A stretch of 64,000 bases of DNA from an uncultured Roseovarius sp. (GCF_947489715.1 NZ_CANLER010000001.1:186001-250000); one strand, 5' to 3'; positions 37,147-45,690 are shown, counted from the stretch's first letter. Notes: generated by a model not told the origin, from the letters alone. Numbers and translations: made by a program.

Positions 37147-37179
37147 ACGTCGGTAAAACGTCGGTATTACGTCGGTATT
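37147..37179. repeat. Three tandem 11-bp repeats
   Basis: ACGTCGGTAAA is followed directly by two copies of ACGTCGGTATT. The spacing equals about one helical turn, so one face of the DNA would carry three identical sites. It lies 127-159 bases upstream of the acyl-CoA dehydrogenase start and 50-85 bases past the YbdK-like stop. Confidence 0.6.
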
Positions 37180-37231
37180 TTGCACCGGCTTTGTGGGCCT
37201 TAACAGAGCGCACGCAGGGAATGGCGCGCAA

Positions 37232-38362
37232 TCAGAGATCGGCGTGGAATTCTTCGACCAGATGGCGGACGACGGCCTGCAGGGCATGATCATGGTCATC
37301 CCCGGCCTGGATCGCATCTTCATAGGCGCGGCGCTGGCGGGTGGAACTGGTCCCGGTGCGCATGATGTCGCGAATGCGTTCCAGTTCGGATACGGATTCG
37401 AAGAACCGTGCATCCTCTTCGATCAATTCCAGGATTTCCTCGAACAGTTCGGCAGCGGGCACGATCTCGCTGCGGCCAAAGTCGATCAGCCCCTCGCGAA
37501 TCCCGTAGCGCTGTGCACGCCAGCGGTTTTCAGACACCAGAAACGCGTCGTAAATGCGCCAGCGCTGGTTCTTTTTCGCCAGCCGCCACAGCATCCGTGT
37601 CAGGGCCTGAACCAGAGCAGCCAGGGTCAGCGTATGCTCCATCCGGGGCTGGACGTCGCAGATACGGGATTCGATGGTGGGGAATTTCGAGGAGGGGCGC
37701 AGATCCCACCAGACTTTCGAACTGTCCTCGATCACGCCGAGATCGGTGAGCACGTTGACCGAACGTTCGAATTCCCCAAAGCTTTCCATGCGCGGGGGCA
37801 GGCCGGTTCGAGGCAGGTTGTCGAAAACTGTCAGGCGGTAGCTGTCGAGGCCGGTGTCGCGGCCCTGCCAATAGGGCGAGGAACACGAGAGCGCCAGCGT
37901 GTGCGGCAGGAAATAGGTCAACTGATTGATCAGGTCGGTGCGGCGATCACGGTTTTCGATGCCGACATGCACATGCATACCGCAGATCAGCATACGGCGG
38001 ACGACACCCGCCAGATCATGCGACAGATCGTTGTACCGTTCCTTGTCGGTATGGTGTTGATCGCGCCAGTCCGAGAACGGATGACACGACGCGGCGATGG
38101 GGGCGAGGTTGAACTTGGCGGCGTTTTCCGAAACGCAGCTGCGCAGATACCGGAGATCCTCGCGCGCCTCGGCCACGTTCTTGCAGACCTTGGTGCCAAT
38201 CTCGATCTGGCAATTCAGGAATTCCGGGCTGACCTGATCTTCGAGCTTGCTTTTGCAGGCTTCCATCAGCTCGGGCGGGGCCTCGGCCAATGCCAGGCTG
38301 TCGCGGTCAACCAGAAGGTATTCTTCTTCGATGCCAATGGTGAAATCAGTGTCTGATGCCAA
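37232..38362 (-). CDS. Carboxylate-amine ligase, YbdK/GCS2 family
   Basis: An ATP-dependent ligase of the glutamate-cysteine ligase 2 family, 376 residues. The start [18 protein letters not shown] is the family signature. The Mg and ATP residues are in [13 protein letters not shown] and [14 protein letters not shown]. coli YbdK shows weak gamma-glutamylcysteine ligase activity; the real substrate is open. TTG is used as the start because GGGAGGGG lies five bases upstream; a GTG five codons earlier is an alternative. Confidence 0.85.
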   Translation of the reverse strand: MASDTDFTIGIEEEYLLVDRDSLALAEAPPELMEACKSKLEDQVSPEFLNCQIEIGTKVCKNVAEAREDLRYLRSCVSENAAKFNLAPIAASCHPFSDWRDQHHTDKERYNDLSHDLAGVVRRMLICGMHVHVGIENRDRRTDLINQLTYFLPHTLALSCSSPYWQGRDTGLDSYRLTVFDNLPRTGLPPRMESFGEFERSVNVLTDLGVIEDSSKVWWDLRPSSKFPTIESRICDVQPRMEHTLTLAALVQALTRMLWRLAKKNQRWRIYDAFLVSENRWRAQRYGIREGLIDFGRSEIVPAAELFEEILELIEEDARFFESVSELERIRDIMRTGTSSTRQRRAYEDAIQAGDDHDHALQAVVRHLVEEFHADL

Positions 38363-38860
38363 GCGCCCCTCCCGCACAGAGTTTCGCTCAGGATGCCCCG
38401 CGGTTTCTTGTTTGGCAAGCGATAGGGTTTCATGACGAAGGTGCGCGGGATCGGTCCCTGTTGGATCGTCCGAATATCAATCTGTGCCGGAGGTTAGTGA
38501 TTCGCCCTTGATGCCCATAAATTCGATTGCAGGAGGGGTGGTTCGCCGCAGTTTGACCGGAAATACGATATGCCCTTGAAAAAAATGACTAATCGCTGAT
38601 GTTTTCCTGATTTACCGCTAATGATCGCGATCGACCAATAAAACAAAGCCGTTAACCATGAATGGCGCGATTTGTTTCCATTTCCGGGACGCTGTGTCGC
38701 GCTGGAAAGACAACCAAAGGCGTTTTGGTGCATGGCCTCTGAGGGGAAATTCAGTTATTAAATTTTTCAGGAAATGCGACACCACTGCACGCTGGGCTTT
38801 CAGAGAATTTCAGGTTCTGCGTCGCGCAAATAGATATGTATGTGAAAGGGTTAACCAGTG
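38363..38860. other. About 500-base intergenic stretch, probable promoter region
   Basis: No convincing gene was found on either strand. It is AT-richer than its surroundings in the second half. It includes a TTAACCAT octamer at 38652-38659, similar to a CtrA half-site. The VPLPA protein downstream most likely has its promoter here. Confidence 0.4.
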
Positions 38861-39541
38861 ATGAGATTCACTACCTTGATTACCGCAGCTGCGATTGGTT
38901 TCTTCGCAGCCGGTGCAAATGCGGCAACAGTCACCTTTGATCTGCAAGGGTCTGACCGCGGCAACTATGACAGCCTGCCATCGTCGTTCTCCATGACGCA
39001 GGGTAGCCTGACCGGCAATTTCGATGCCAAATCCTTCTCAAAGGTTTCGGGGCGCAATGGCAAAATTACCAGCGGTACGGTCGTCGATGGCCGCATCGGT
39101 CGCTATTATGGTGGTGCAGGTGTCCTGAACTCGCGTGGCGACGGCAGCCACACCGTCGATGGCAACGGCTGGGATGACTTCATCCAGATTTCCTTTACCC
39201 AGTCGGTTCTGATCAAGTCGATCTCGTTCGGCTACTACGATGCGTGGGATTATTTCCGCATTCTGACAGATGCTTCGGGTGACGGCGCTATCGGCGTTGG
39301 CGACAGCTATTCCGCCGCGTATCAGCTTTTCAACCATAACCCTTTCACAGGGTTTGCCGGGCTCAGGACCAACGTTTTCGCGGTTGCGTCATTTGGCAAC
39401 AAAGACAGCTGGAAACTGAAAAGCGTTACGGTGGAATATGACGACCCCAATGGCGGGGTCGTGCCACTGCCCGCAGCGGGTTGGCTGATGCTGGGCGCGC
39501 TTGGCGGTCTGGGCGCGTTGCGTCGCCGCAAGAAAGCCTGA
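38861..39541 (+). CDS. VPLPA-CTERM sorting-domain protein
   Basis: A secreted protein of 226 residues with a Sec signal peptide ending about ANA (residue 21). The C-terminus has VPLPAAGWLMLGALGGLGALRRRKKA: a VPLPA motif, one membrane helix and a basic tail, the signal recognised and cleaved by an exosortase-type enzyme in Rhodobacterales. The mature part is beta-rich with Gly/Asp turns and a WDDFIQISF segment. No exosortase gene is in the window. A strong terminator follows. Confidence 0.85.
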   Translation: MRFTTLITAAAIGFFAAGANAATVTFDLQGSDRGNYDSLPSSFSMTQGSLTGNFDAKSFSKVSGRNGKITSGTVVDGRIGRYYGGAGVLNSRGDGSHTVDGNGWDDFIQISFTQSVLIKSISFGYYDAWDYFRILTDASGDGAIGVGDSYSAAYQLFNHNPFTGFAGLRTNVFAVASFGNKDSWKLKSVTVEYDDPNGGVVPLPAAGWLMLGALGGLGALRRRKKA

Positions 39542-39567
39542 ACCACTTAATCCGTGGTCACACATTC

Positions 39568-39605
39568 AAACCCGGAGGCTGATCTGGCCTTCGGGTTTTA
39601 TTTTG
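39568..39605 (+). terminator. Rho-independent terminator after the VPLPA gene
   Basis: AAACCCGGAGGC pairs with GCCTTCGGGTTT over 12 positions with one G-U wobble and a seven-base loop. TATTTT follows at once. It is 26 bases past the stop codon. Confidence 0.8.
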
Positions 39606-39638
39606 TCTGAATGCCGGGGCTTGAGACGCTTGGGCCTG

Positions 39639-39989
39639 TCAGCGGGGCGGTGACAGAAGTTCAGCGCGGTTGCTTTTGGCCAGCTCGCGCGTTTGGGCAT
39701 CCATTTCGGCAAAGCGCGAGGGCAGGGCGTGCCGAAGCAAGGACACCGAAATCTGCCCTTCCGAATGAAGCTGATCGGCCAGACTTGCCGGCTGGGCCGG
39801 TTCCTGCGGAGCGGATGGCGCCGGGCGTTTCGGCCGGGCCGGGGCGCTCTGGCAGGGGTGCTGAGCCGTGTGCGCCACAGGCTGCACCGGCGCGCGCGTA
39901 TGCGTGTGTGCAAATCGCGTGTAGCGTTTCTCCAGTTCCGGCGCGTGCAAATCCTGTTGCGCCTGTTTGCTGCCAAACAGTTTAATCAT
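39639..39989 (-). CDS. Hypothetical protein (116 aa), doubtful
   Basis: Starts MIKLFGSKQAQQDLHAP, is Pro/Ala/Gln/His-rich in the middle and ends in a helical segment with RFAEMDAQTRELAKSN. I recognise no family. Frames on both strands are open over this stretch, so the choice rests on a sensible N-terminus, a weak GGGGA ahead of the ATG and the helical end. It could be spurious. Confidence 0.4.
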   Translation of the reverse strand: MIKLFGSKQAQQDLHAPELEKRYTRFAHTHTRAPVQPVAHTAQHPCQSAPARPKRPAPSAPQEPAQPASLADQLHSEGQISVSLLRHALPSRFAEMDAQTRELAKSNRAELLSPPR

Positions 39990-40072
39990 GCGACATCCCC
40001 ATGTTGCGTCAGCGTTAAGGCTAGGTAACGAATGGGACGAAATTGTGTTAAGAACCTGACTAACCGATGCCG

Positions 40073-40107
40073 CAAAAGGAAAAGCGCCCGCCGGGGGCGG
40101 ACGCTTT
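40073..40107 (-). terminator. Rho-independent terminator after mmsA
   Basis: On the minus strand AAAGCGTCCGCC pairs with GGCGGGCGCTTT over 12 positions with one wobble and a three-base loop, then TTCCTTTT. It lies about 80 bases past the mmsA stop. Confidence 0.7.
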
Positions 40108-40184
40108 GGGTTAAGGCGCGATGGCCGGAAAATCCGAGGTGGTTTTCGGGCGCAGATCGCGCAAAGCCATTGGGTGATCCGGGA

Positions 40185-41684
40185 TCAGTCCATTGCTTTG
40201 AAGTTGAATTCTCCGCCTTCCTTGATGCCCGATGGCCAGCGGGCGGTCACGGTCTTGGTGCGGGTGTAGAATTTGAAGGAATCCGGGCCATGCTGGTTCA
40301 GGTCGCCGAACATGGATTTCTTCCAGCCGCCGAAAGTATGGTAGGCCAGCGGCACGGGGATCGGCACGTTGATGCCGACCATGCCGATATTGATACGGTG
40401 GGCAAAGTCGCGGGCAGTGTCACCGTCGCGGGTATAGATCGCGGTGCCGTTGCCGTATTCGTGGTCGAGCGCCAGGCTGATCGCCTCTTCATAGGAACCT
40501 GCGCGCACGGTGCTGAGGACCGGGCCAAAGATTTCCTGCTTGTAGATATCCATGTCGGGCGTGACGTGGTCAAAGAGGTGTGGGCCGACGAAGAAGCCGT
40601 TCTCATACCCTTGCAGTTTGAAATCGCGGTTATCGACCACCAGTTTCGCGCCCTGGTCGACGCCGGACTGGATCAGGCCCATGATGCGTTGCTTGGCGGC
40701 GGCGGTCACGACCGGGCCGAAATCGACATCATTGCCATCGGTATAGGGGGCCACGCGCAGTTTTTCGATGCGCGGCACCAGCGCGTCGATCAGACGGTCG
40801 GCAGTTTCATCGCCCACGGGCACGGCGACAGACACGGCCATGCAGCGTTCGCCCGCCGCGCCGAAACCGGCACCGATCAGCGCGTCGGCGGCCTGATCGA
40901 TATCGGCGTCGGGCATGACGATCAGGTGGTTCTTGGCGCCGCCAAAGCATTGCGCACGTTTGCCGTTGGCGGTGGCGCGGCTGTAGATATATTGCGCGAC
41001 CGGGGTCGAGCCCACGAAAGAGACACCACCGATGATGTCGTGATCAAGCAGGGTATCCACGGCTTCCTTGTCGCCGTTGACGACCTGGAAGACACCCTTG
41101 GGCAGACCGGCCTCGACGAAAAGCTCGGCCAGCATCAGTGGCACCGAGGGGTCACGTTCGGACGGCTTCAGCACAACGGCATTGCCACAGGCGAGCGCCG
41201 GGCCCACATGCCAGAGCGGCATCATGGCGGGGAAGTTGAAGGGCATGATCGAGGCGACAACACCCAGCGGCTGACGCATGGAATACATGTCGATGCCGGG
41301 GCCGGCGTCATCGGTGTACTCGCCTTTCAGCATCTGCGGTGCGCCGATGCAGTATTCGACCACTTCGAGACCGCGTTGCAGATCACCCTTGGCGTCGGGG
41401 ATGGTCTTGCCATGTTCGCGGCTGAGCGCTTCGGCAAGCTTGTCCATGTCGCGGTTCATCAGGCCGACCATCGCCATCATCACGCGGGCGCGTTTCTGCG
41501 GGTTCGTGGCGCCCCAGGCGACTTGCGCCGCGGCGGCGTCTTCGATCGCCTTTGTGGTCTCGGCCACGTTGGCCATCGGGCATTTCGATTGGACCTCGCC
41601 GGTGGCGGGGTTGAACACATCGTCAAACCGGCCGGACGTGCCTTTGGTCTGTTCGCCGTTCAGAAAGTGCGTCAGTTCTTGCAT
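40185..41684 (-). CDS. mmsA: CoA-acylating methylmalonate-semialdehyde dehydrogenase
   Basis: Converts methylmalonate semialdehyde to propionyl-CoA, the last step of the valine branch, 499 residues. The catalytic Cys is Cys281 in AGERCMAV. At the position of the general-base Glu of hydrolytic aldehyde dehydrogenases it has CFGGAKNH, the mark of the CoA-dependent type. The NAD region is IMPFNFPAMMPLW. GAGGAGG precedes the ATG. It faces a divergent LysR gene across 115 bases that carry a palindrome, and it ends in a terminator. Confidence 0.95.
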   Translation of the reverse strand: MQELTHFLNGEQTKGTSGRFDDVFNPATGEVQSKCPMANVAETTKAIEDAAAAQVAWGATNPQKRARVMMAMVGLMNRDMDKLAEALSREHGKTIPDAKGDLQRGLEVVEYCIGAPQMLKGEYTDDAGPGIDMYSMRQPLGVVASIMPFNFPAMMPLWHVGPALACGNAVVLKPSERDPSVPLMLAELFVEAGLPKGVFQVVNGDKEAVDTLLDHDIIGGVSFVGSTPVAQYIYSRATANGKRAQCFGGAKNHLIVMPDADIDQAADALIGAGFGAAGERCMAVSVAVPVGDETADRLIDALVPRIEKLRVAPYTDGNDVDFGPVVTAAAKQRIMGLIQSGVDQGAKLVVDNRDFKLQGYENGFFVGPHLFDHVTPDMDIYKQEIFGPVLSTVRAGSYEEAISLALDHEYGNGTAIYTRDGDTARDFAHRINIGMVGINVPIPVPLAYHTFGGWKKSMFGDLNQHGPDSFKFYTRTKTVTARWPSGIKEGGEFNFKAMD

Positions 41685-41760
41685 TTCGGTCCTCCTCTAA
41701 AGTTGCGCGCAGGGTAGCGTTGCAATTTTCATTGTAAAAGGGGCAATGTTCCAAAAGAGA

Positions 41761-41776
41761 TTTGCAAAAATGCAAA
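41761..41776. promoter_or_regulatory. Palindrome in the mmsA/lysR divergent promoter
   Basis: TTTGCA and TGCAAA are separated by four bases, 24 bases ahead of the lysR start codon. A second, looser motif with TTGCAA lies at 41720-41737. Both are candidate sites for the adjacent LysR protein. Confidence 0.45.
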
Positions 41777-41799
41777 GCCCCTGGTGAAAGGATCGCGCG

Positions 41800-42696
41800 A
41801 TGGACACGCAATGGGATGATCTGAAGATATTTCTGGCGGTGGCGCGACGCGAAAGCCTGTCTGCGGCGGGTCGGGTTTTGAAGGTCGATCCGGCGACGGT
41901 GGGGCGGCGGATTGCCCGGCTGGAGGCGTCCTACGGCGCGCCGCTTTTCGCCAAATCGCCCACGGGCTATGCGCTGACCGATGCGGGCCAGCGATTGATG
42001 GGGCATGCGGTGCGGGTCGAACAGGCGATGGAAGATGCCGCCGAGGAGATGCGGGGCACGACCGGTAGCCTGAGCGGACAAATCAGAATCGGTGCGCCGG
42101 ACGGGTCGGCAAATTTTCTGCTGCCGCAGGTCTGTGAGCGGATTGCCGACGATAATCCCGATCTGGATATTCAGCTGGTGGCCCTGCCGCGGGTGTTCAA
42201 CCTGACCCGGCGCGAGGCGGATATGGTAGTGGCGGTCAGCCCGCCCAACGCCGGGCGCCTGACGGTTCAGAAGATCGCGGATTACAAGCTGCATCTGGCG
42301 GCGTCGAAGAAATACCTGAAGAAATATCCGCCAATCACGTCACTGGCGGACCTCAAGGGGCACCGGATCGTGGGCTATATCCAGGACATGATTTTCGACA
42401 AGGAACTGGATTACCTGAGTGAAACCGAGGTCGAGCGGGTCAATCTGGCCTCGAATTCGGTCTCGGTGCAGATCAACTGGGTGCGACAGGGCAGTGGCAT
42501 CGGCATCGTACATGATTTTGCCATTCCCTGGACGCGCGGTTTGCAGAAGATCCTGCCCGATCAGGTCAGCCTGACGCGAAGCTTTTACCTGGTGCGTCAT
42601 GCGGATGACCGGCGGCTGGAGCGGTTGAACCGTTTCGCCACGGCGCTTGTCGACGGCATGCGGCACGAGGTAGCGCGACTCGAGGCGCTCACTTGA
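41800..42696 (+). CDS. LysR family regulator, likely of mmsA
   Basis: A 298-residue LysR protein. The winged helix covers about residues 5-63, with ARRESLSAAGRVLKVDPATVGRRIARLE. The effector domain follows. The recognition helix has the VDPATVGRR form rather than the common SQPAVS. It is transcribed away from mmsA, so control of mmsA and of itself is the likely job. Confidence 0.88.
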   Translation: MDTQWDDLKIFLAVARRESLSAAGRVLKVDPATVGRRIARLEASYGAPLFAKSPTGYALTDAGQRLMGHAVRVEQAMEDAAEEMRGTTGSLSGQIRIGAPDGSANFLLPQVCERIADDNPDLDIQLVALPRVFNLTRREADMVVAVSPPNAGRLTVQKIADYKLHLAASKKYLKKYPPITSLADLKGHRIVGYIQDMIFDKELDYLSETEVERVNLASNSVSVQINWVRQGSGIGIVHDFAIPWTRGLQKILPDQVSLTRSFYLVRHADDRRLERLNRFATALVDGMRHEVARLEALT

Positions 42697-42756
42697 CAGG
42701 GGGGTGCTCATGCGGGAACCTCGGGGAAGCGAAACAATTTATAGCGGAGGCCTGCC

Positions 42757-43191
42757 ATGCTGGTGCAACAAATCCTTAAATCCAAGGGCGATGAGGGCGT
42801 TATCACCATTAAACCCGGCATGCTGGTTTCCGAGGCAGCAAGCATTCTGGCGGAAAAGCGGATTGGTGGTCTGGTTGTGTCACAGGACGGGGACAGTGCC
42901 GATGGCATCCTGTCCGAGCGCGATATCGTTCGGTCGCTGGCGATGCGCGGGGCCAGCTGCATGAATGACAAGGTTGAGGATTTGATGACGCGCAATCCGG
43001 TTTGCTGCTCCAAGCAGGACACGTCCGATGCGGTTCTGACGCGCATGACCGATGGCCGTTTCCGCCATATGCCGGTCGTGTTCGATGGCAAATTGGTGGG
43101 GATCGTGACGATCGGCGATGTGGTCAAGGCGCGGCTTCAGGAACTGGCGATGGAGAAAGATGCCCTGCAGGGCATGATCATGGGGCATTAG
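42757..43191 (+). CDS. CBS-domain protein
   Basis: A 144-residue protein made almost wholly of two CBS domains (about residues 8-68 and 76-132), with SEAASILAEKRIGGLVV and DAVLTRMTDGRFRHMPVV. Such pairs bind adenine nucleotides and act as energy sensors; the partner is unknown. CGGAGG is well placed upstream of its ATG. Confidence 0.88.
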   Translation: MLVQQILKSKGDEGVITIKPGMLVSEAASILAEKRIGGLVVSQDGDSADGILSERDIVRSLAMRGASCMNDKVEDLMTRNPVCCSKQDTSDAVLTRMTDGRFRHMPVVFDGKLVGIVTIGDVVKARLQELAMEKDALQGMIMGH

Positions 43192-43270
43192 CGGCTTTCA
43201 TTAACCACTTGCATTCCGGGCCACAGTATTATTGCGTGCCGCCCGACGCCATATTTCAAGGAATCTGCCC

Positions 43271-43762
43271 ATGCGCATCGGCCTTTACCCCGGCACGTTC
43301 GACCCGATTACCCTGGGCCATATCGACATCATCCGCCGCGCCGCCGTTCTGGTCGACAGGCTGGTCATTGGCGTGGCGATCAACCGTGACAAGGGCCCGC
43401 TATTTTCGCTAGAAGAGCGCGTGGCGATGATTGAGGCAGAGTGCAAGGCCTTGTCAGCACAGACCGGGACCGAGATCGTGGTGCATCCGTTCGAGAACCT
43501 GCTGATCCAGTGTGCCCGTGACGTGGGCGCGCAGATGATCGTGCGTGGCCTGCGGGCGGTAGCCGATTTTGAATATGAGTTTCAGATGGTTGGGATGAAC
43601 CGGTCTATGGATGCGTCAGTAGAGACGGTATTCCTGATGGCGGATGCCAACCATCAGGCGATTGCTTCGAAACTGGTTAAGGAAATCGCGCGGCTTGGCG
43701 GGGACATCACCAAATTCGTGACGCCCGCCGTGAAGGACGCCTTGTTGCGCAGCTATTCCTGA
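43271..43762 (+). CDS. coaD: Pantetheine-phosphate adenylyltransferase
   Basis: Makes dephospho-CoA from 4'-phosphopantetheine and ATP, 163 residues. The nucleotidyltransferase motif PGTFDPITLGH (His17) opens the protein, and the second motif NRSMDASVETVFLM is present. The start at MRIGLYPG was used; an in-frame upstream start adds non-family residues. The cupin gene follows 14 bases later. Confidence 0.95.
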   Translation: MRIGLYPGTFDPITLGHIDIIRRAAVLVDRLVIGVAINRDKGPLFSLEERVAMIEAECKALSAQTGTEIVVHPFENLLIQCARDVGAQMIVRGLRAVADFEYEFQMVGMNRSMDASVETVFLMADANHQAIASKLVKEIARLGGDITKFVTPAVKDALLRSYS

Positions 43763-43776
43763 TTGGAGGGAACCTG

Positions 43777-44130
43777 ATGGCTGAAATTTTCAGGAATTCC
43801 GCCCCGGCGCTGCCGCGTCCCAAGGCCGAGACACTGGTGCGCCGCACGCAAGAGGCCGCGTGGCAGGAAACCGGCACCGAAGGGTTCCTGATCAAACCGC
43901 TATATGAGGACACCGCATCGGCTCAGCGGACCTGGTTGATGAAGGTCGAGCCCGGTGCGCTGGCACCGTCCCACGCCCATGACGAGACCGAACAGATCTA
44001 TGTCATCGAGGGTACGTTCTATGATCAGGAAAACACCTATGGCCCCGGTGATTTTGCGATCCGAGCGCCGGGTGTGATGCATACCGGTGGTAGCAAGCAC
44101 GGCGCGATCGTGATGCTGGTCTATAGCTGA
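43777..44130 (+). CDS. Cupin-domain protein
   Basis: A single cupin barrel of 117 residues. Metal-binding positions are visible in SHAHDETEQIYVIEGTFYDQ and in the later APGVMHTG. It resembles ChrR-type cupins or small dioxygenase-like proteins with no assigned reaction. GAGGGAA is well placed upstream, and it probably forms an operon with coaD. Confidence 0.85.
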   Translation: MAEIFRNSAPALPRPKAETLVRRTQEAAWQETGTEGFLIKPLYEDTASAQRTWLMKVEPGALAPSHAHDETEQIYVIEGTFYDQENTYGPGDFAIRAPGVMHTGGSKHGAIVMLVYS

Positions 44131-44226
44131 TCCATCTGCCAGAGTTTCCTGGGCAGGGCGGGCGCAGTTTCGCACGATTGACCATTTACACAAAAAAGAT
44201 TGACGCGGTGGCTGGGTGCTGAGGTC

Positions 44227-44370
44227 TTAGCGCCAAAAGGCTAGCCATTCGATTAGGTCGGCCAGTTTGCGACTGAGAAAGAGCGTGCCTGCCCAGTCGT
44301 AGCTGTACCAGTCGATGCCAAGCGCGATCAGGATGATGCAACCCAGCACTACGGCGATCTGATTGGTCAT
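44227..44370 (-). CDS. Small membrane protein downstream of gap (47 aa)
   Basis: The frame encodes MTNQIAVVLGCIILIALGID, a short polar stretch with WYSYDWAG, and ends FLSRKLADLIEWLAFWR. One helix near the N-terminus and an amphipathic C-terminal helix are clear. I believe small proteins with this LIEWxAFWR ending are conserved beside gap in Rhodobacteraceae. It lies 73 bases past the gap stop, behind a hairpin. Confidence 0.7.
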   Translation of the reverse strand: MTNQIAVVLGCIILIALGIDWYSYDWAGTLFLSRKLADLIEWLAFWR

Positions 44371-44394
44371 CTGGTCCTGCCCGCGAAACGAAAT

Positions 44395-44420
44395 GTCCCG
44401 CCCGGTATGCCGGACGGGAC
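44395..44420 (-). terminator. GC-rich hairpin between gap and the 47-aa gene
   Basis: On the minus strand GTCCCGTCCGG pairs with CCGGGCGGGAC over 11 positions with one wobble and a four-base loop. Only a weak T-run (ATTTCGTTT) follows, so read-through into the small gene is plausible. Confidence 0.6.
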
Positions 44421-44443
44421 GAATTTACGCAAGAATTCAGGGG

Positions 44444-45445
44444 TTAACCCAGTTTGCCCATCAGCACGGCGACATCTGCCATGCGGCAGGAAAAGCCCCA
44501 TTCATTGTCATACCAGGCCAGAATACGCACCAGGCGGTTGCCGATCACTTTGGTCTGTTCTGGCGCAAAGATCGAGCTTTCCTCGGTGTGGTTGAAGTCG
44601 ATCGAGACCTTGGGTTCGGGATCGTAACCCAGCACACCCTTGAGCGGCCCGGCGGCTGCCGCGGCGACAACCTCGTTCACATCCGCTTCGGTCACGTCTT
44701 TCTTGGCAACGAAAGTCAGGTCCACTGCCGACACGTTCGGTGTGGGTACGCGGATGGCCGAGCCGTCCAGCTTGCCTTTCAGTGCCGGCAGCACCTCGCC
44801 CAATGCTTTGGCAGCACCGGTCGAGGTCGGGATCATCGACATGGCGGCGGCGCGGGCGCGGTAAAGATCCTTGTGGCGGCGGTCCAGCGTGGGCTGGTCA
44901 CCGGTATAGGCGTGGATCGTGGTCATGATGCCGCTTTCGATGCCGATGCCTTCGTGCAGTACCTTGGCGACCGGGGCCAGACAGTTGGTGGTGCATGACC
45001 CGTTCGAGATCATGTTCTCGCCCGCCTGAAGATCGCCGTCATTGACGCCGAACACGACCGTGCGGTCGACGTTCTTGCCGGGCGCCGACAGCAGCACCTT
45101 CTTGGCACCGCGCTCAAAGTGCTTCTTGGCCTTTTCGCCATCGTTGAACTTGCCGGTACATTCCAGCACGACATCGACACCGGACCAGTCCAGCTCGTCC
45201 ATGTCATAGGTCGAGAACATCTGCATCGGACCCTTGCCCAGATCCATCGTGCCATCGCCCAGGGTGATCTCATTGGCAAAGCGGCCATGCACGCTGTCAT
45301 ACTTGATCAGATGCGCGGCTGTTTCCAGCGGGCCGGTCGCGTTGACTTTGACGACTTCGATATCGTCGCGGGTGCTCTGTGCGATATGAGCCAATGTGCA
45401 GCGACCGATGCGGCCAAAGCCATTGATGCCGACTTTGATGGTCAT
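44444..45445 (-). CDS. gap: Glyceraldehyde-3-phosphate dehydrogenase
   Basis: NAD-linked glycolytic and gluconeogenic enzyme, 333 residues. It has NGFGRIGR at residues 8-15 for NAD, the catalytic Cys151 in SNGSCTTNC, and the closing SWYDNE-type WYDNEWGFSCRM. Length is standard. LacI-type boxes lie upstream, so control by a central-carbon repressor is possible. Confidence 0.97.
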   Translation of the reverse strand: MTIKVGINGFGRIGRCTLAHIAQSTRDDIEVVKVNATGPLETAAHLIKYDSVHGRFANEITLGDGTMDLGKGPMQMFSTYDMDELDWSGVDVVLECTGKFNDGEKAKKHFERGAKKVLLSAPGKNVDRTVVFGVNDGDLQAGENMISNGSCTTNCLAPVAKVLHEGIGIESGIMTTIHAYTGDQPTLDRRHKDLYRARAAAMSMIPTSTGAAKALGEVLPALKGKLDGSAIRVPTPNVSAVDLTFVAKKDVTEADVNEVVAAAAAGPLKGVLGYDPEPKVSIDFNHTEESSIFAPEQTKVIGNRLVRILAWYDNEWGFSCRMADVAVLMGKLG

Positions 45446-45530
45446 GGCAGGTTCCTCTGATGCGGTTTCTTGCCTGCGATATAGACGGGCGGGATAGGCC
45501 CTGAAAGGCGAAAATCACCTAAATTTCGCG

Positions 45531-45585
45531 TGTTAGCGATAAACACTGTCCACGGTTTGGCAATGGTTGATCTGGTTGCGCTAAC
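45531..45585. promoter_or_regulatory. Two LacI-type half-palindromes upstream of gap
   Basis: TGTTAGCGATAAACA (45531-45545) and GTTGCGCTAAC (45575-45585) both resemble the TGTTAGCGCTAACA-like boxes of LacI-family regulators. They lie 85-140 bases upstream of the gap start. In Rhodobacter the LacI-family regulator CceR controls central carbon genes; identity here is inference. Confidence 0.35.
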
Positions 45586-45690
45586 GGCTGGTAACCGGGG
45601 GAGATGTGGCACGATGACTGTTTTGATGCTATCATGCACGCCATAGTTGAAGTGGTCCTTTGGACCTGAATTGAAACAGAGTGATTTCCT

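Noticed and set aside
37147-37179. CRISPR or plasmid iteron reading of the 11-bp repeats
   Set aside because: Units are too short and have no spacers, and no replication gene is near.
37193-38356. A 387-codon open frame antisense to the carboxylate-amine ligase
   Set aside because: No recognisable domain, while the minus strand carries clear GCS2 family motifs.
38494-38733. A 79-codon minus-strand frame in the gap before the VPLPA gene
   Set aside because: Odd composition, no ribosome-binding site and no motif.
40032-41717. A 561-codon open frame antisense to mmsA
   Set aside because: Low-complexity His/Asp/Gly translation with no motif, fully explained by codon bias of mmsA.
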